Source: Diplosphaera chodatii
Lineage: Eukaryota > Chlorophyta > Trebouxiophyceae > Prasiolales > Stichococcaceae
Reading direction: 5' to 3'
Assembly: GCA_032358165.1 (NCBI GenBank)
Contig: JAALGY010000031.1
Coordinates: forward strand, 2,170,001-2,234,000
DNA length: 64,000 nt
Part shown: positions 46,757 through 56,981 of the stretch, in pieces
Position numbering within the stretch: position 1 is the stretch's first letter
How the letters are laid out: each line of letters begins with the position of its first letter
The notes under the pieces: generated by a model
What the model saw: only the letters and a program-made list of their open reading frames with translations
Database searches by the model: none
What the model was told of the DNA's origin: nothing
Position numbers and translations under genes: made by a program

Positions 46757-49721
46757 GTGGAGGCCCTCAAGCCGTACAGGGGTGGCGAGGAGCTGCGGCG
46801 GGCGGCCGCTGTCCTCGCCGGTCCCAGCGGTGCCCGTGCCGATCAGGCATGCATGTTGTAACCCTGCACCCCATGCCAGATGCCACAAATTGACTGCTTG
46901 TGATGGTGAAGCCATCATGCTCTCGTCCACACCAAGTACCTGGGTGTGCGTCGTACCACGCCAGAGTCCCAGGCTGCAGTCACGGTCGCACAAGCACCCA
47001 CCAAAGGAGGGACCTGATATCGCACAGGCAGCAGATGGCATCGTCGCGCAGCCCGATGCCAGTGCCCCGCCGCCGCCGCCGGTGCTGCCTCCGCCGCCGC
47101 TGGTGCTGCCGCCGGGCGCTGACGCCGCCACACGCGAGCTGGCGGCCGCGGCGCAGCGCTACGCAGCGGCGGCCGCAGCCACCCCAACGGACTACGAGTC
47201 GGTCTACAACCATGGGCTGGCGCTGCAGGAGCTGGCGAGTCGTGTGGGTGGCCACACGACGCAGCAGTTCCAGCTGCTCAGTCAGGTGGGGCTCCGCCCA
47301 GCAGCAGCAGCAAGGGCTGGCTTTGCACTGTGTCCACATGGCAACAAGGCACGTTCACGGCGAGTCGTGGCATCCAAGGCTCGGGTGCGTGGCGCAGGCC
47401 TGTGAGCGATATGAAGCGGCCTGCGTGCTGCGGAGCAGCAGCCACGCGGCGCTGTACAACCACGGCGTCGCGCTGAGCGACCTTGCCCGGCATGTCAGGT
47501 GTCCACCCGCATCAGGACAGGGCATGTGGACCGCTCTGTTGTGTCCTGCTTGACGGCAAGTCAGGAGTGAGCCATGCCGCATCACGCAGCGCCTCACAGG
47601 CAGCACGCCACCGCAGCACTGGGCCCCTGAGCACCTTGCCTTGGCCATCTGACAACGGCAATGGCTCTCATGCGCCTGCAGGAGTGGGGATCAGGAGGCA
47701 GCGCAACAGTACCTGCTGGCCAGCGCCGCAAAGTATGGCGAGTCCTTGCGGTGGAACCCCAACAACCCGCAGGTGGGGCCACTGCCTGCCTGGCACCTGT
47801 GCATGATCGAGCCCAGCACACATTTATCAACGTTCGGCACTCAACAAGTCCGTGTTCAAGCAGGCTGGGCCTGCCACAACCAGTGGGGTGAGATGTGCAC
47901 CACTGTGGCTGCAGGCGCTGAACAACTGGGGCCTGGTGCTGCAAGAGCTGACGGCGCTCCGGCCAGCTGCCGAGCGGGACTTCCTGGTGTCTGCAGCCGC
48001 CGTGAAGTTCCGTCGCGCCATCCAGCTGCGCCCGGAGTTTGACCGAGGTCCACATCTTCCTCTTCAGCATGTCCGGCGTGCTTATCAGGCTGTAGTCTTG
48101 CAGGACCTGTGCCTGGGACCCTGCCCACCCCTGACACAGGAGGCATGCTCCCATCATGTGCAACAGTGACTTGATGCCGATCTTCACTTGCCTGCAGCCG
48201 CCTACAACCTGGGCACGGTGTTCTATTCACACGCGGTGGCCCAGCAGAACGAGGCGGAGGATGATCACGCCACAGCCAGCACCGATGCTCCCAAGGTGCC
48301 CCAGTCGGAACCCGTCCAAGGCCATCTATGCTGCACATGCACCGGCAGCACTGCTGTCGTGGTCAGTCACCAAGAGCAAGCTGTGGCAGAGGCTACAAGT
48401 GAGGCGCTAACCTGCATAACACCAATGGCAGGGGGCGCCGGGTGGGAAGGAGCGGGGCGAGGCGAGCGTGCGGGCGGCGTTCCGGCTGGCGGCGCAGTAC
48501 ATAGCCCTCGCCCAGGCCCTGCAGCCCGGCAAGGACGTGTACCGAAAGTCCCTGCAGGTGTGGTCGCAGCTGATCTTTGCCAGGATGCGCTGGTTGCCGG
48601 TGCGTCACCCTGCCTGCGGGGCGGAACGCACGTCCGGTGCTTGGAGCATGCTACGGGGCAGCTTGGTGCGGTGCAGGTCCTGCGGCAGGTGCTGCCGCTG
48701 CCATTCCTGCGAGTTGGTCACCTGCTGGCAGTGGAGCATGGTAGCAGAAGCGGCAGCGGCAGCTCCGAAGCAGAGCCAGAAGCGGGGGCAGCGGCCGATG
48801 CAGCAGGCGGGCCAGCAGCCTGGGAGCAGCCCCTGGATGAGCGGTGTGGACTGCCGCGCTGTGTAACCACGTGCATCGTCACGCTAAGCTACACTGCGGT
48901 GGCGCTGAGTGCTGCGCATCGTGCATCCACCTGCTGACGGGTCTGTCGTTGTCGTGTGCAGGTGGCATCGCGCATGGTTTGTGCTCGATGCAGACTCCTT
49001 TCGCACCGCGCCAGACCCGCAGCGCCAAACAGCAGGTGGACCTGTAGTTCTGCAGCTGTGCAGCGCACAGTGTCAGGCTGGCAAACCTGGCACCAGTTGA
49101 CTCCTTCTGAGCATACCACACAGGAAAGGGTGAGGCCCATGTGCAACAGCTGACATTCAGGGTGGTCGTCCGCTGGCGCAGGCGCGGCGGCGGGGGCGGA
49201 GTACTGCATCCCGCTGGGCGATGTGCGGTGCGCCAAGGCGGCGGCGGACCCCAGCCTGCCGGAGGGCCCCGCCCTGTGGCTGCAGCTGTCCAGCCACCCG
49301 CAGGTGGGTGGCACCCCGGCACCTCCGCCGCCGGCCAGTTTGGCTGTACAGGCATCGGTGCCCGCTGGGTGGTTTTGCGCTGGTTGAGAGCCCTGTTATC
49401 CTGTCGCGTGCACTGATGCGGTGGACATCATCAGTGCCCTGGCCTTTGCCCATCAGCATAGCCATCGACCATACAGTATTCCTCCGCACGCTCTGGTGGC
49501 GGGAAGCGCAGCACCTCACGCCGCTGCAGAGGCGCACAGTGTTGCGTCCGACCCTGCAGGGGCTGTACTTCGTGGCCGCGAGCGCCGCCGACGCCGACGG
49601 CTGGATCGATGCCCTGTGCCTGGCGGGCCACCTGGCGGCGGTGGGCCGCCTCGCGTCGCTGCGCCAGTCGCTGCGCGTCGCCGAGCGGGGCCCCAACGCG
49701 GCGCCGCCCTCGACGCCCTGA
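46757..49721 (+). CDS. HLB1: HLB1-like TPR and PH-domain protein (multi-exon; start unresolved)
   Basis: Plant HLB1 is a trans-Golgi/early-endosome TPR protein that links actin to vesicle traffic. The exon VEALKPYRGGEELRRAAAVL (46757) is the first plausible one; the true start is unknown. A Pro-rich segment (~47070) precedes TPR helices: TDYESVYNHGLALQELASRV (~47190), CERYEAACVLRSSSHAALYN (~47400), QQYLLASAAKYGESLRWNPN (~47700), LNNWGLVLQELTALRPAAER (~47920), FRRAIQLRPEFD (~48010), YNLGTVFYSHAVAQQN (~48205) and YIALAQALQPGKDVYRKSLQ (~48500). Then LPLPFLRVGHLLAVEHG (~48695) matches HLB1 LPLPYLKAGYL. A C-terminal PH-like domain has WHRAWFVLDADSF (~48962), CIPLGDVRCAKAAADPSLPE (~49205) and GLYFVAASAADADGWIDALC (~49560), ending TGA 49721. 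Order and motifs match Arabidopsis HLB1 over most of its length. Confidence 0.8.
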
Positions 49722-50070
49722 GCCCCGCCCGCGCGGCCCCATGCACCGGCGTGCCGTGCGATGTCGGAGCGGAGCGGCACTCGGGGCAATGGCAGACTGA
49801 GCAGGGTTCAGCTGTGTTGAGGTCATCTTGCAGACGCTGTGTATTCTGTCATGTCGGGGTTGTGCCGAGCCATTTGGCTGGACCACTGCCATGAAATTGT
49901 GGTTGCTCATCTGAGTAGCGTGCAGTACATATTTTTCAGCATTGTCATGTGACTGCTCTGGTTTTCAAGACTGCTGCTGCTGCATCCCCAAAGCCCTCGA
50001 CAACTCAAGCAGCACAGCATCTGGATTAACCAAAGCCTGTACAACGCTGCAACAGTCAAGCCCCAGGTGA
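49722..50070. other. Convergent intergenic region between HLB1-like (+) and Trx-PUB (-)
   Basis: About 350 bp hold both 3' UTRs. No exact TGTAA or other element was seen. Confidence 0.5.
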
Positions 50071-53000
50071 TCACTTGCTGCCATCGTCCATCGAGTCCTG
50101 GAGTGCCCGTGCCAGCTCCTCGTCCTCGTCCTCTTTGTCGTCCCCTTGCTGGCCACCCGGCTGAGGCCCGACGGCAGCGTCGCCGCCGCTGGAGGAGGCG
50201 CCTGCCTGAGGCTGCTGCGGCTGCGGCTGCGGCGGCGCGGGTGCCGCACTACCGCCACCAGCAGCCGGGCGAGCTGGGGCCGGGCCACCCCCAGAGGAGC
50301 CTGCAGCAGCACAAAAGCATGTTGCAGTATCACGCAGGACGACAGTGCCATATTTGAAGCTATCACTGCATGTCCACCCTGCAGACATGGCAGCAAGCAC
50401 GTGGCAGGGCTGCCGCGCCATGGCAAGGCGCACCCTGCTGTCCGGCGGCCTGCGACTGCGCGAACGCCATCGCCAGCTGCTGCGCCAGCAGCTGCGCAAC
50501 CTGAGGGCTGGGGGCGGGCCCTGCACAAGGCACCAGCCAGTCTGCTGACGAAAACTCTTCGGGCGGGGGCCACAAAGGCACACACCTCCATGTACCGTGC
50601 CTGCAAAATACTCTTGCTCACCAGATGCCTGGCCTGGCGGCGCGGCGGCCGCCTGTTGGGCGGCCGCGGGGGCAGATGGCGGCGCCGCGGCGGCGGGGGC
50701 CGGCGGCCGGGCGGCGGCTAGACCTGTCGCCACGGCGGCCGGCGGCGCCGGGGCGGCGGCGCGCCCCTGCGACAGCGCCATCGCCTGCTCCAGCAGCACC
50801 TTCACACGCAGCAGCTCCGGCGACGGGTGCTCCAGCACCAGTATCTGCGTGCGAGGTGTCGAGTCGTGAGCTGCCACAGCGCTCGGGGGCAGCGCCCCTT
50901 CTGGCGGCGGGACTGCCCTGCAGGCCGCCACCCCCACCAGCAGCATGTCGGCCAAGCAGGTCCTCACGTGCGAGCATCATGGGTGCCGTGCTTGATGGTG
51001 CGGAAATTGAAGCACCATGCAAGGTGACTCACCTCCTCGGAGGCCTCCATGATGGGCTGGAAGCCCAGCGCCGCCATGCACTCCGGCCCGTGGGGCTGCC
51101 CGCCCACCGCGGCCTTGTACCGCGCATTGCTGACCTGCACAGACGGTGTGATAACTTAAAGGCGGATACACACTGGCTCGCTGCCAACACAGATCCCATT
51201 CATGTTACATATCGGCACAATGTTGCAGGGCATACTTGATTGACGTAAGTGTGCAGCAGTGACAGCCCTTGGAGCAACGGGCACACCAGGTAGCACATCC
51301 GCACCCTTGGTACAAATGTTGCTGTTGACCAGAGCGCGTCATACCTTGATGCGGCGGTACTTGGGGTCGTCAGGGTGGGCGACCAGGTTGCGCACGTAGG
51401 CGAGCAGCGTCGACGCCGCGTGCTGGAACACCGCCGGCGCCACCCGCCCCTTCATGCCGGACATCGCCTTCGCGAGCGCCACCGCCGGCGACGGCCCGCC
51501 TGCACACGGTACCTAATTTTTGCTGCCACCATGCGCGCTTGTGCGATGGTGATCCGAGGGCAGGTGCTACGACCAGTCCGCGGGGGCGGCATACCCGCAT
51601 GAGCAGGGTTTATTGCAAGTGGCACTTCCTTCCTGGACACGCGACACTGCGCGGCAGGGCGGCACCTTCCATGGGCGCCAGCAGGCGCGCCTCAGAGTCG
51701 ATCAGCGAGCGCAGGCCGCCGCGGTCGGCGCCCTGCACCTGCGCCACCACCCGCCCGCCCCGGTAGATGTGGAACGTGGGGAACGCCCTGCGCATGACGC
51801 AACGCCAGCCTGAGCATCTGGTTCATCCTGCAGCGGGCTGAACCACCAGTCGCTCACAGCCCTCCGGCTGTCAAGATAGGCTTGCCGTGAGCCCCGCACC
51901 AGCTGCTGCGTCGACTGAGGGGTGGTCCCCTGACGGCGCTCGGGTCGGACGCACTCCCGTGCGAAAGTGCGATGGGGGTGCTGGGTCACCTGACGCCGGA
52001 GGCGGCGGCGAGCGGCCGGTTGCCGGGCGCCTCGGCGTCGCACTTGACGAAGACGACCCTGGGCCCCAGCTCGCGCGCCCAGCCCTGCAGCACCGGCTCC
52101 ATCATGCGGCAGGGCCCGCACCAGGACGCCGAAAAGTCCAGCACCACAAGCTGCCGGTCGCCTGCGGACGCAGCGCTCTCCACATCAGAATAGGCCACGA
52201 CCTGCGAGCGCACCCTGCAGCATGGGGCCATTCGTACGTACAAAAGGCTGCGGCAGACTGCCAAACCTTTACAGCACCTGTCTGCCGCAGGATGTCGTCC
52301 AGCTCGCTCTTGCCGCCGTGCAGGTGCACCAGCAAGCCGTTGGCCTTGTACGCCGGCGGCCGCGGCGCCGCCGCTCGCTCCGCCGCGGCCTTTGCGGCCG
52401 CCGCCTTCTGCGCCTCCTGTCGCGCTGTCATCTCCTCCTGCTGCTTCCGCAGCACCTCGGCCTGCGCCGACGCCATGCCTCAGGGCGTGGACATGGTGCT
52501 GCATGTGAACCGTCCGGCCGCACTCCCTGGTGGACAGTCCCCGCACACTACCTGTGCTGCCACTTGCTATGGTGTGAATTCCTTGGCCACTCTCGGATAC
52601 TGTGACTTTCGATGAGGGCGACCCGCACCTTGCGCTCCTCTGCGAGACGCTGCTGCTCGGCAGCCGCGGCCGCTCGCTGCTGCGCGGCGGCCTGCTCCGC
52701 CGCAGCCAGGTCCGCCTTGCGCTTGCGCTCAGCCTCCGCCAGCCTGCAGGGGCGACGCGCTTGTTCACAACACCACTGCAGGACAACAGCACTGCACTTA
52801 AGGATGCAACTACCACATGAAGCCCATGCGCCAGCTGCTTCTTGGAGTTTCGACCATACAGTGTGTCGAACTGACACACCCAAGGGGCTCAACAACTATG
52901 TATGTGCCAGCTTATGATCGCGGAGGCAACTGCAATTGAAGTCCGTACCTGGCGGCCTCCTGGCGCGCTGCCTCCTGCGCAGCAGCTTCCGCCTCCCGGC

Positions 53001-53715
53001 GCTGGCGCTCATCCTCCTGTGCCTTGTGCGCTGACGCCTCTGCCTCCCTGCAGTGCTCGAGTCCTCTGGTCAGACAAGTCCACGGCCCGCCATTCATGCC
53101 GCCGCCCGACGAAACTTCAGCGCATGACATCTGTCAAACAGTGCAGGCCGCCTGCTCCATACGTTTTTGGGTGAAGCAACTGCACCTGCGTTGCTGTTCT
53201 TCCCGCTCCCGCTGCGCTGCTGCTGCTGCCTCCTGTTGCCGATGCTGCTCAGCGTCCGCCAGCGGCTGCAGCTGCGACCTGCGTGCGGCTGCATCAGCTT
53301 CCACCTTTTCAAAATCCGCTGCCAAGGCCATGATCTTGTCGGTCATGCCCTTGCCATATACCTGCATCAGGAGGAGGGCAGATCTGGTATCCTGCACATT
53401 CAAGCTGGCACGACACCATGTATAAATCCCCACAAGGTATGGCACACACTAGAAGGGATGGAAAGCTGCAGTCGTGACAAACGAAGACAGCTGGACAAAC
53501 TGTACTCAGGGGCCCACCTTTTTGTCAGGATCAGTTTCCTGCGCTTTGGCCTTCATCTTGGTGACGTCCATGCCGAGCTTCTGCACCTCGGCAGTGATGC
53601 CATCCAGTGTCGCAAGCTGCTCCAGGGCTGCTGCGCCGTCTGTCGGCTCAGCCAGGCCGTCCAGCTGGGCGCGCATCTGCTGCTGCAGCTCCAGCGAGCG
53701 CTTGAACAGCGTCAT
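50071..53715 (-). CDS. Coiled-coil / thioredoxin / PUB / UIM protein (multi-exon)
   Basis: ATG at 53715 gives MTLFKRSLELQQQMRAQLDG. A long charged coiled coil follows over several exons (~53715-52350), with ADFEKVEADAAARRSQL, EASAHKAQEDERQRREAEAA and LAEAERKRKADLAAAEQ. Next is a thioredoxin fold: VVLDFSASWCGPCRMMEPVL (~52130, intact CxxC) and FPTFHIYRGGRVV (~51780, the cis-Pro). A PUB domain is split over exons: FQHAASTLLAYVRNLVAHPD (~51430), DPKYRRIK|VSNARYKAAV (~51350/51130), ECMAALGFQPIM (~51075) and ILVLEHPSPELLRVKVLL (~50840). PUB domains bind the C-terminus of the AAA-ATPase p97/CDC48. An Ala/Pro/Gln-rich tail ends in DEELARALQDSMDD, a good ubiquitin-interacting motif, with TGA at 50071. 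The domain mix suggests a redox-active cofactor of CDC48/ubiquitin processes; that is inference. Its ATG lies 94 bp after the DPM3 stop. Confidence 0.8.
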
Positions 53716-53809
53716 GCTGACAGATGGTCAACCAGCTGAGCAACAGCTGCTGTTTGCAGCACGGCCGCGCAGGCTCCAGCGGCTCCTTGCCACCAGATTC
53801 CTGCCGCTG

Positions 53810-54357
53810 CTACGCCTGCAGGACGCCCTTCTTGACCAGGTCCGCCCGTGCGAGGTCAATGTCCTGCAGAGCACCGGAATGAAAGTAGCATGGACCACAG
53901 GTGCTGACGGTGTCGTGCTAACACATGCACAGCTTCATCAGTAAGGTGGCCGCTGAAGGGGTGCAGCTCCACCTTGCGTAGGCTAGCGGCCTCCTCGGGG
54001 CAATCGCGGAATGTGAACACACCGTACAGCACCGCGGCGATGGAATACAGCCCAAAAGCGACGACAGCAGCGAAGGGAGCCTGCAATGCGTCAAAGACAG
54101 TCTGGTACAGCGCCTCTCAGCCAGCTGCATCGGTGCAAGATGTGCATGGAGCTTTCGTCGACATGCAGCAGTGCGACCTGCACTCAGAAGGCACAATGCA
54201 GATGGAGTCTGCAAGGCTTGATGTAAAGAAGGCAGCATGCTTCACGTACCCAGAAGATCAGTCGATGGGTGCTTGCTGGTAGGCCTGCGCACAGAGCTGC
54301 AATCCACGCTGCCAAGACCGTGCTGATGCAAACGAGCACTCGGGTTATGCGCAGCAT
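53810..54357 (-). CDS. DPM3: Dolichol-phosphate mannosyltransferase subunit 3 (DPM3)
   Basis: DPM3 is the small ER membrane subunit that tethers and stabilises the catalytic DPM1, which makes dolichol-phosphate mannose for N-glycans, GPI anchors and O-mannosylation. Three exons: ATG 54357, MLRITRVLVCISTVLAAWIA then GLPASTHRLIFW before a GTACGT donor; exon 2 (~54080), VAFGLYSIAAVLYGVFTFRD then CPEEAASLRK; exon 3 (~53865-53810), DIDLARADLVKKGVLQA and TAG. The total is about 89 residues, close to human DPM3 (92). Two membrane helices, the FxDC motif at the end of the second helix, and the short C-terminal DIxxARADLxxKG helix are all family hallmarks. A GTG-initiated extension upstream is not needed. 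No TGTAA lies between its stop and the next gene. Confidence 0.92.
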
Positions 54358-54740
54358 CGAACAGTTGCCGAACTTGCGCACGGCAGCTCACTGCTGTCTA
54401 TGGAGCTCACACGTTCGACTGCGGGCAAGCAACAAACCTTGCAGAGTTACGTTGATGGAGAATGAGCTAATGGCATCATGTCTGGCATTGTCCGGGGACA
54501 TCGCACAGATCAGCAAGCCCAGCAATTGTTGCGGCATTCTGCATGTTGGCACTGACATCTCAGCTCAATCAAATTTAGCATTGACAGCGGCTGCGAATCG
54601 GCTGGTGCTCACGGCTGCATCGCGGTGGCTGACGGCTGTCATGCAGCAAGCGCACCGCTAGCTTAACATGCGCAATCCCCATCCTGCGAACTCAGCATAG
54701 TCTGAAGTCGAAAATACTATAGTCGCAGCTGACAACCATC
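54358..54740. other. Divergent promoter region between DPM3 (-) and EFM4-like (+)
   Basis: 383 bp separate the two start codons. It must contain both promoters; no motif was recognised. Confidence 0.5.
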
Positions 54741-56068
54741 ATGAGCGTATGTGAGGAGGCAGAACGACCGCTGGCAGAGTCCCCATCGCATGCGCAGGCA
54801 AATGCAGTAGGAGATGAGCGCATCTCTGACGCTGAGTCCGATGAGGAGGCGGAGCTGGCAGGCTCCAACCTTGGGCGACACGCATACTGGGTGCGAGCTG
54901 GCCCGCGTAGTATGTGCCGCACATGTATCCTGACATGGAAGCCCGCAAGCAGCATGGATGCGCATGCGCAGGAGGAGGCCTACCAAACAGAGCTGGCAAA
55001 CTTTGACGATCATGGTGATGAGGGCGAAGTCTGGTGCGCGTGGCTGTGCACTGTAGCCGAGCTGCACAACCATGCTGGCTGTCACCAGAGCATTTGATTT
55101 TGATCCGTGCACCTGCAGGTTTGGGAGGGAGGTGCTCGACACCGCTGTCAGATGGACAGGAGACCTGCTGCGGCGCATGCATGGCGACAGGGCACGAGAC
55201 CTGAGCATCTTGGATGTGGGCTGCGGCAATGGCACCATGCTCGTGGGCCTTGCAGCCCAGGGCTTTGCCAACCTCGCCGGACAGGATTACAGCGGTCATG
55301 CTGTCGAGCTGGCGCGGCAGGTGCTGCGTCGCCACAATTTGACAGACGTCTGCTTGAGGGTGAGCAGGTGCTTTCGAAGCAATGTGCATCTGAAATTTGC
55401 AGACATGTTGACACTTGCAGCTGAAAGCATGCCTGCAGAATCTGCATCTGCGGCTGCAGCAAGATTGCTCAAGCTCGCGGTGCCATTGTCCTGTTGCTGC
55501 AGGAAGAGGATCTCTTGACGTGTGCACACAACAAAGCTGTGGATGTTATCACAGACAAAGGGACACTAGATGCCATTGGGCTTTCAGACAACCCACGTGG
55601 CAGGTAGTCGTGCTGCTGCTTTGCCCTGCTCCAGCAAATGAATCCATGATGGCCCCTTCCTTCTGCACTGCATGCAACCCTGCCTTCCACTACAATGACC
55701 TGCAGGGCGCAGTATCGGTCCTCGGTGTGGCAGATGCTGAAACCAGATGGTCTGCTGGTGCGGTCGTTGTTGCATGTAGCCTTCTGGTGCGAGCTGTCGT
55801 GAATGCAGAGCGGCGGCCTGATAGTGTGCAGGAGGTTCATCATGTTCTGCCGCAGATCATCACATCATGCAACAGCACGCGTGAGGAGCTGGCAGCCCAG
55901 TTCTGCGGGGTCAGTGGCACCATTGATGCGCAAAACCCTGTCAGTGGCAGCACAGATACACGGTGGCGTCTTGTGGACTGGGTGAAATACCCCACCTTCA
56001 GGTTTGGCGGCATTGAGGGCAGCAAGGTGTGCACGCTTGCCTTCCAAAAACAGCTGGACCGCATATAG
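54741..56068 (+). CDS. EFM4: Protein-lysine methyltransferase, EFM4/EEF1AKMT2 (METTL10) family
   Basis: The family methylates a lysine of translation elongation factor eEF1A using S-adenosylmethionine. ATG 54741 starts an acidic exon (MSVCEEAERPLAESPS) ending SNLGRHAYW. Exon 2 (54973) gives EEAYQTELANFDDHGDEGEV and splices in phase (TG|G) to WFGREVLDTAVRWTGDLL (55119). SAM motif I is LDVGCGNGTMLVGLA (~55212), followed by GQDYSGHAVELARQVLRRHN. Exon 4 (55501) carries EEDLLTCAHNKAVDVI and the family motif TDKGTLDAIGLSDNP. The exon at 55717 reads QYRSSVWQMLKPDGLLV and joins ITSCNSTREELAAQFCG (55857). The C-terminus, YPTFRFGGIEGSKVCTLAFQ, matches the conserved PTPxFxFGGRxGNxVxxLxFxK end. TAG is at 56066-56068. 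All key motifs are present. Confidence 0.9.
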
Positions 56069-56981
56069 CAAATCTGAGCCAGAGGCTGGCTTCGGTCCCA
56101 CAAGCTTGTGAGAGTGGCTACGAACCATTTGCGGTGTGCACGGGTGTTGAAAGGATCAGTCGAAGGTACCACGGGTCAGTGTGCAATCAAGGATTGCCTG
56201 AAGTGCTTCCACTGGTATTTGGACATGTGCTTCCAGCCCTCCAGCCTTGCTGGCAGAGATCTCCTCAAGTGCAAGTGCCGAAGTGCACAAACCGGCAGCA
56301 TCTGCGGCACTGGCTATGCGGCCCAGCTGTGACACTTAGGGGTCAAACGCATCGACACTGCGAAGACCTGCGCCATGGCATACGAAGCTCCGAAACAAGG
56401 TGCGTGCCACCGATGCATCCATGCTTAGGTCGCTGGCATTTGAAGCCACTTGCCACTCTATTCGTGTCCGATGGTACAATGCAAGTCCTGTGCAGCAGTG
56501 CGACCAGATTCTGCGTTTGCTCCCGTCAGCTGCACCACCTGAATAGGCACGGGTGACTCGGAGGGTGTTTGAACAACCCTCTTATGGCAGCGCACATCGC
56601 GATCGGGCGTGACCGCGTGCAGTCTATAGCGTTGTTGAAGTACAAAAGCTCAATCTGTGTCAGTCGATCGTCGTGTTGAGCTTTGCTGGGCGTGTAGCAT
56701 CCGTTACGCGCTGGATTTACGGCCTGATGATAGCACGCGGATTGAAGCCCCTGGAACACCAACGAACGTTTCATTGGGTAAAGATAGTAACTTTGTGCAT
56801 GTTTCAAACAGCCTGAGGAGCTCTGGCTGGCTGCGCGCTGCTGACTAAGTGCTGGGCGATTAGTAAACGCTGTCTTGTGCTAGTGTGCACTCCGCACTGC
56901 ACCCCGCCATGGGTCCAGCAGCAGCGCTGACGGACGTGCTCGTTGTGGCTTGCAGTGGATCCACCAAGCTCAGAGTCAGAC
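56069..56981. other. Intergenic: EFM4 3' UTR and NAT upstream region
   Basis: Both flanking genes are on the plus strand. Open frames here lack recognised domains. A good acceptor (cttgcag, ending 56955) just before the first NAT exon suggests a 5' intron, with an upstream exon somewhere in this stretch. No TGTAA was seen. Confidence 0.4.

Noticed and set aside
56029..56556. Plus-strand ORFs after the EFM4 stop
   Set aside because: They overlap the EFM4 end in another frame and have no domain; treated as 3' UTR/intergenic.
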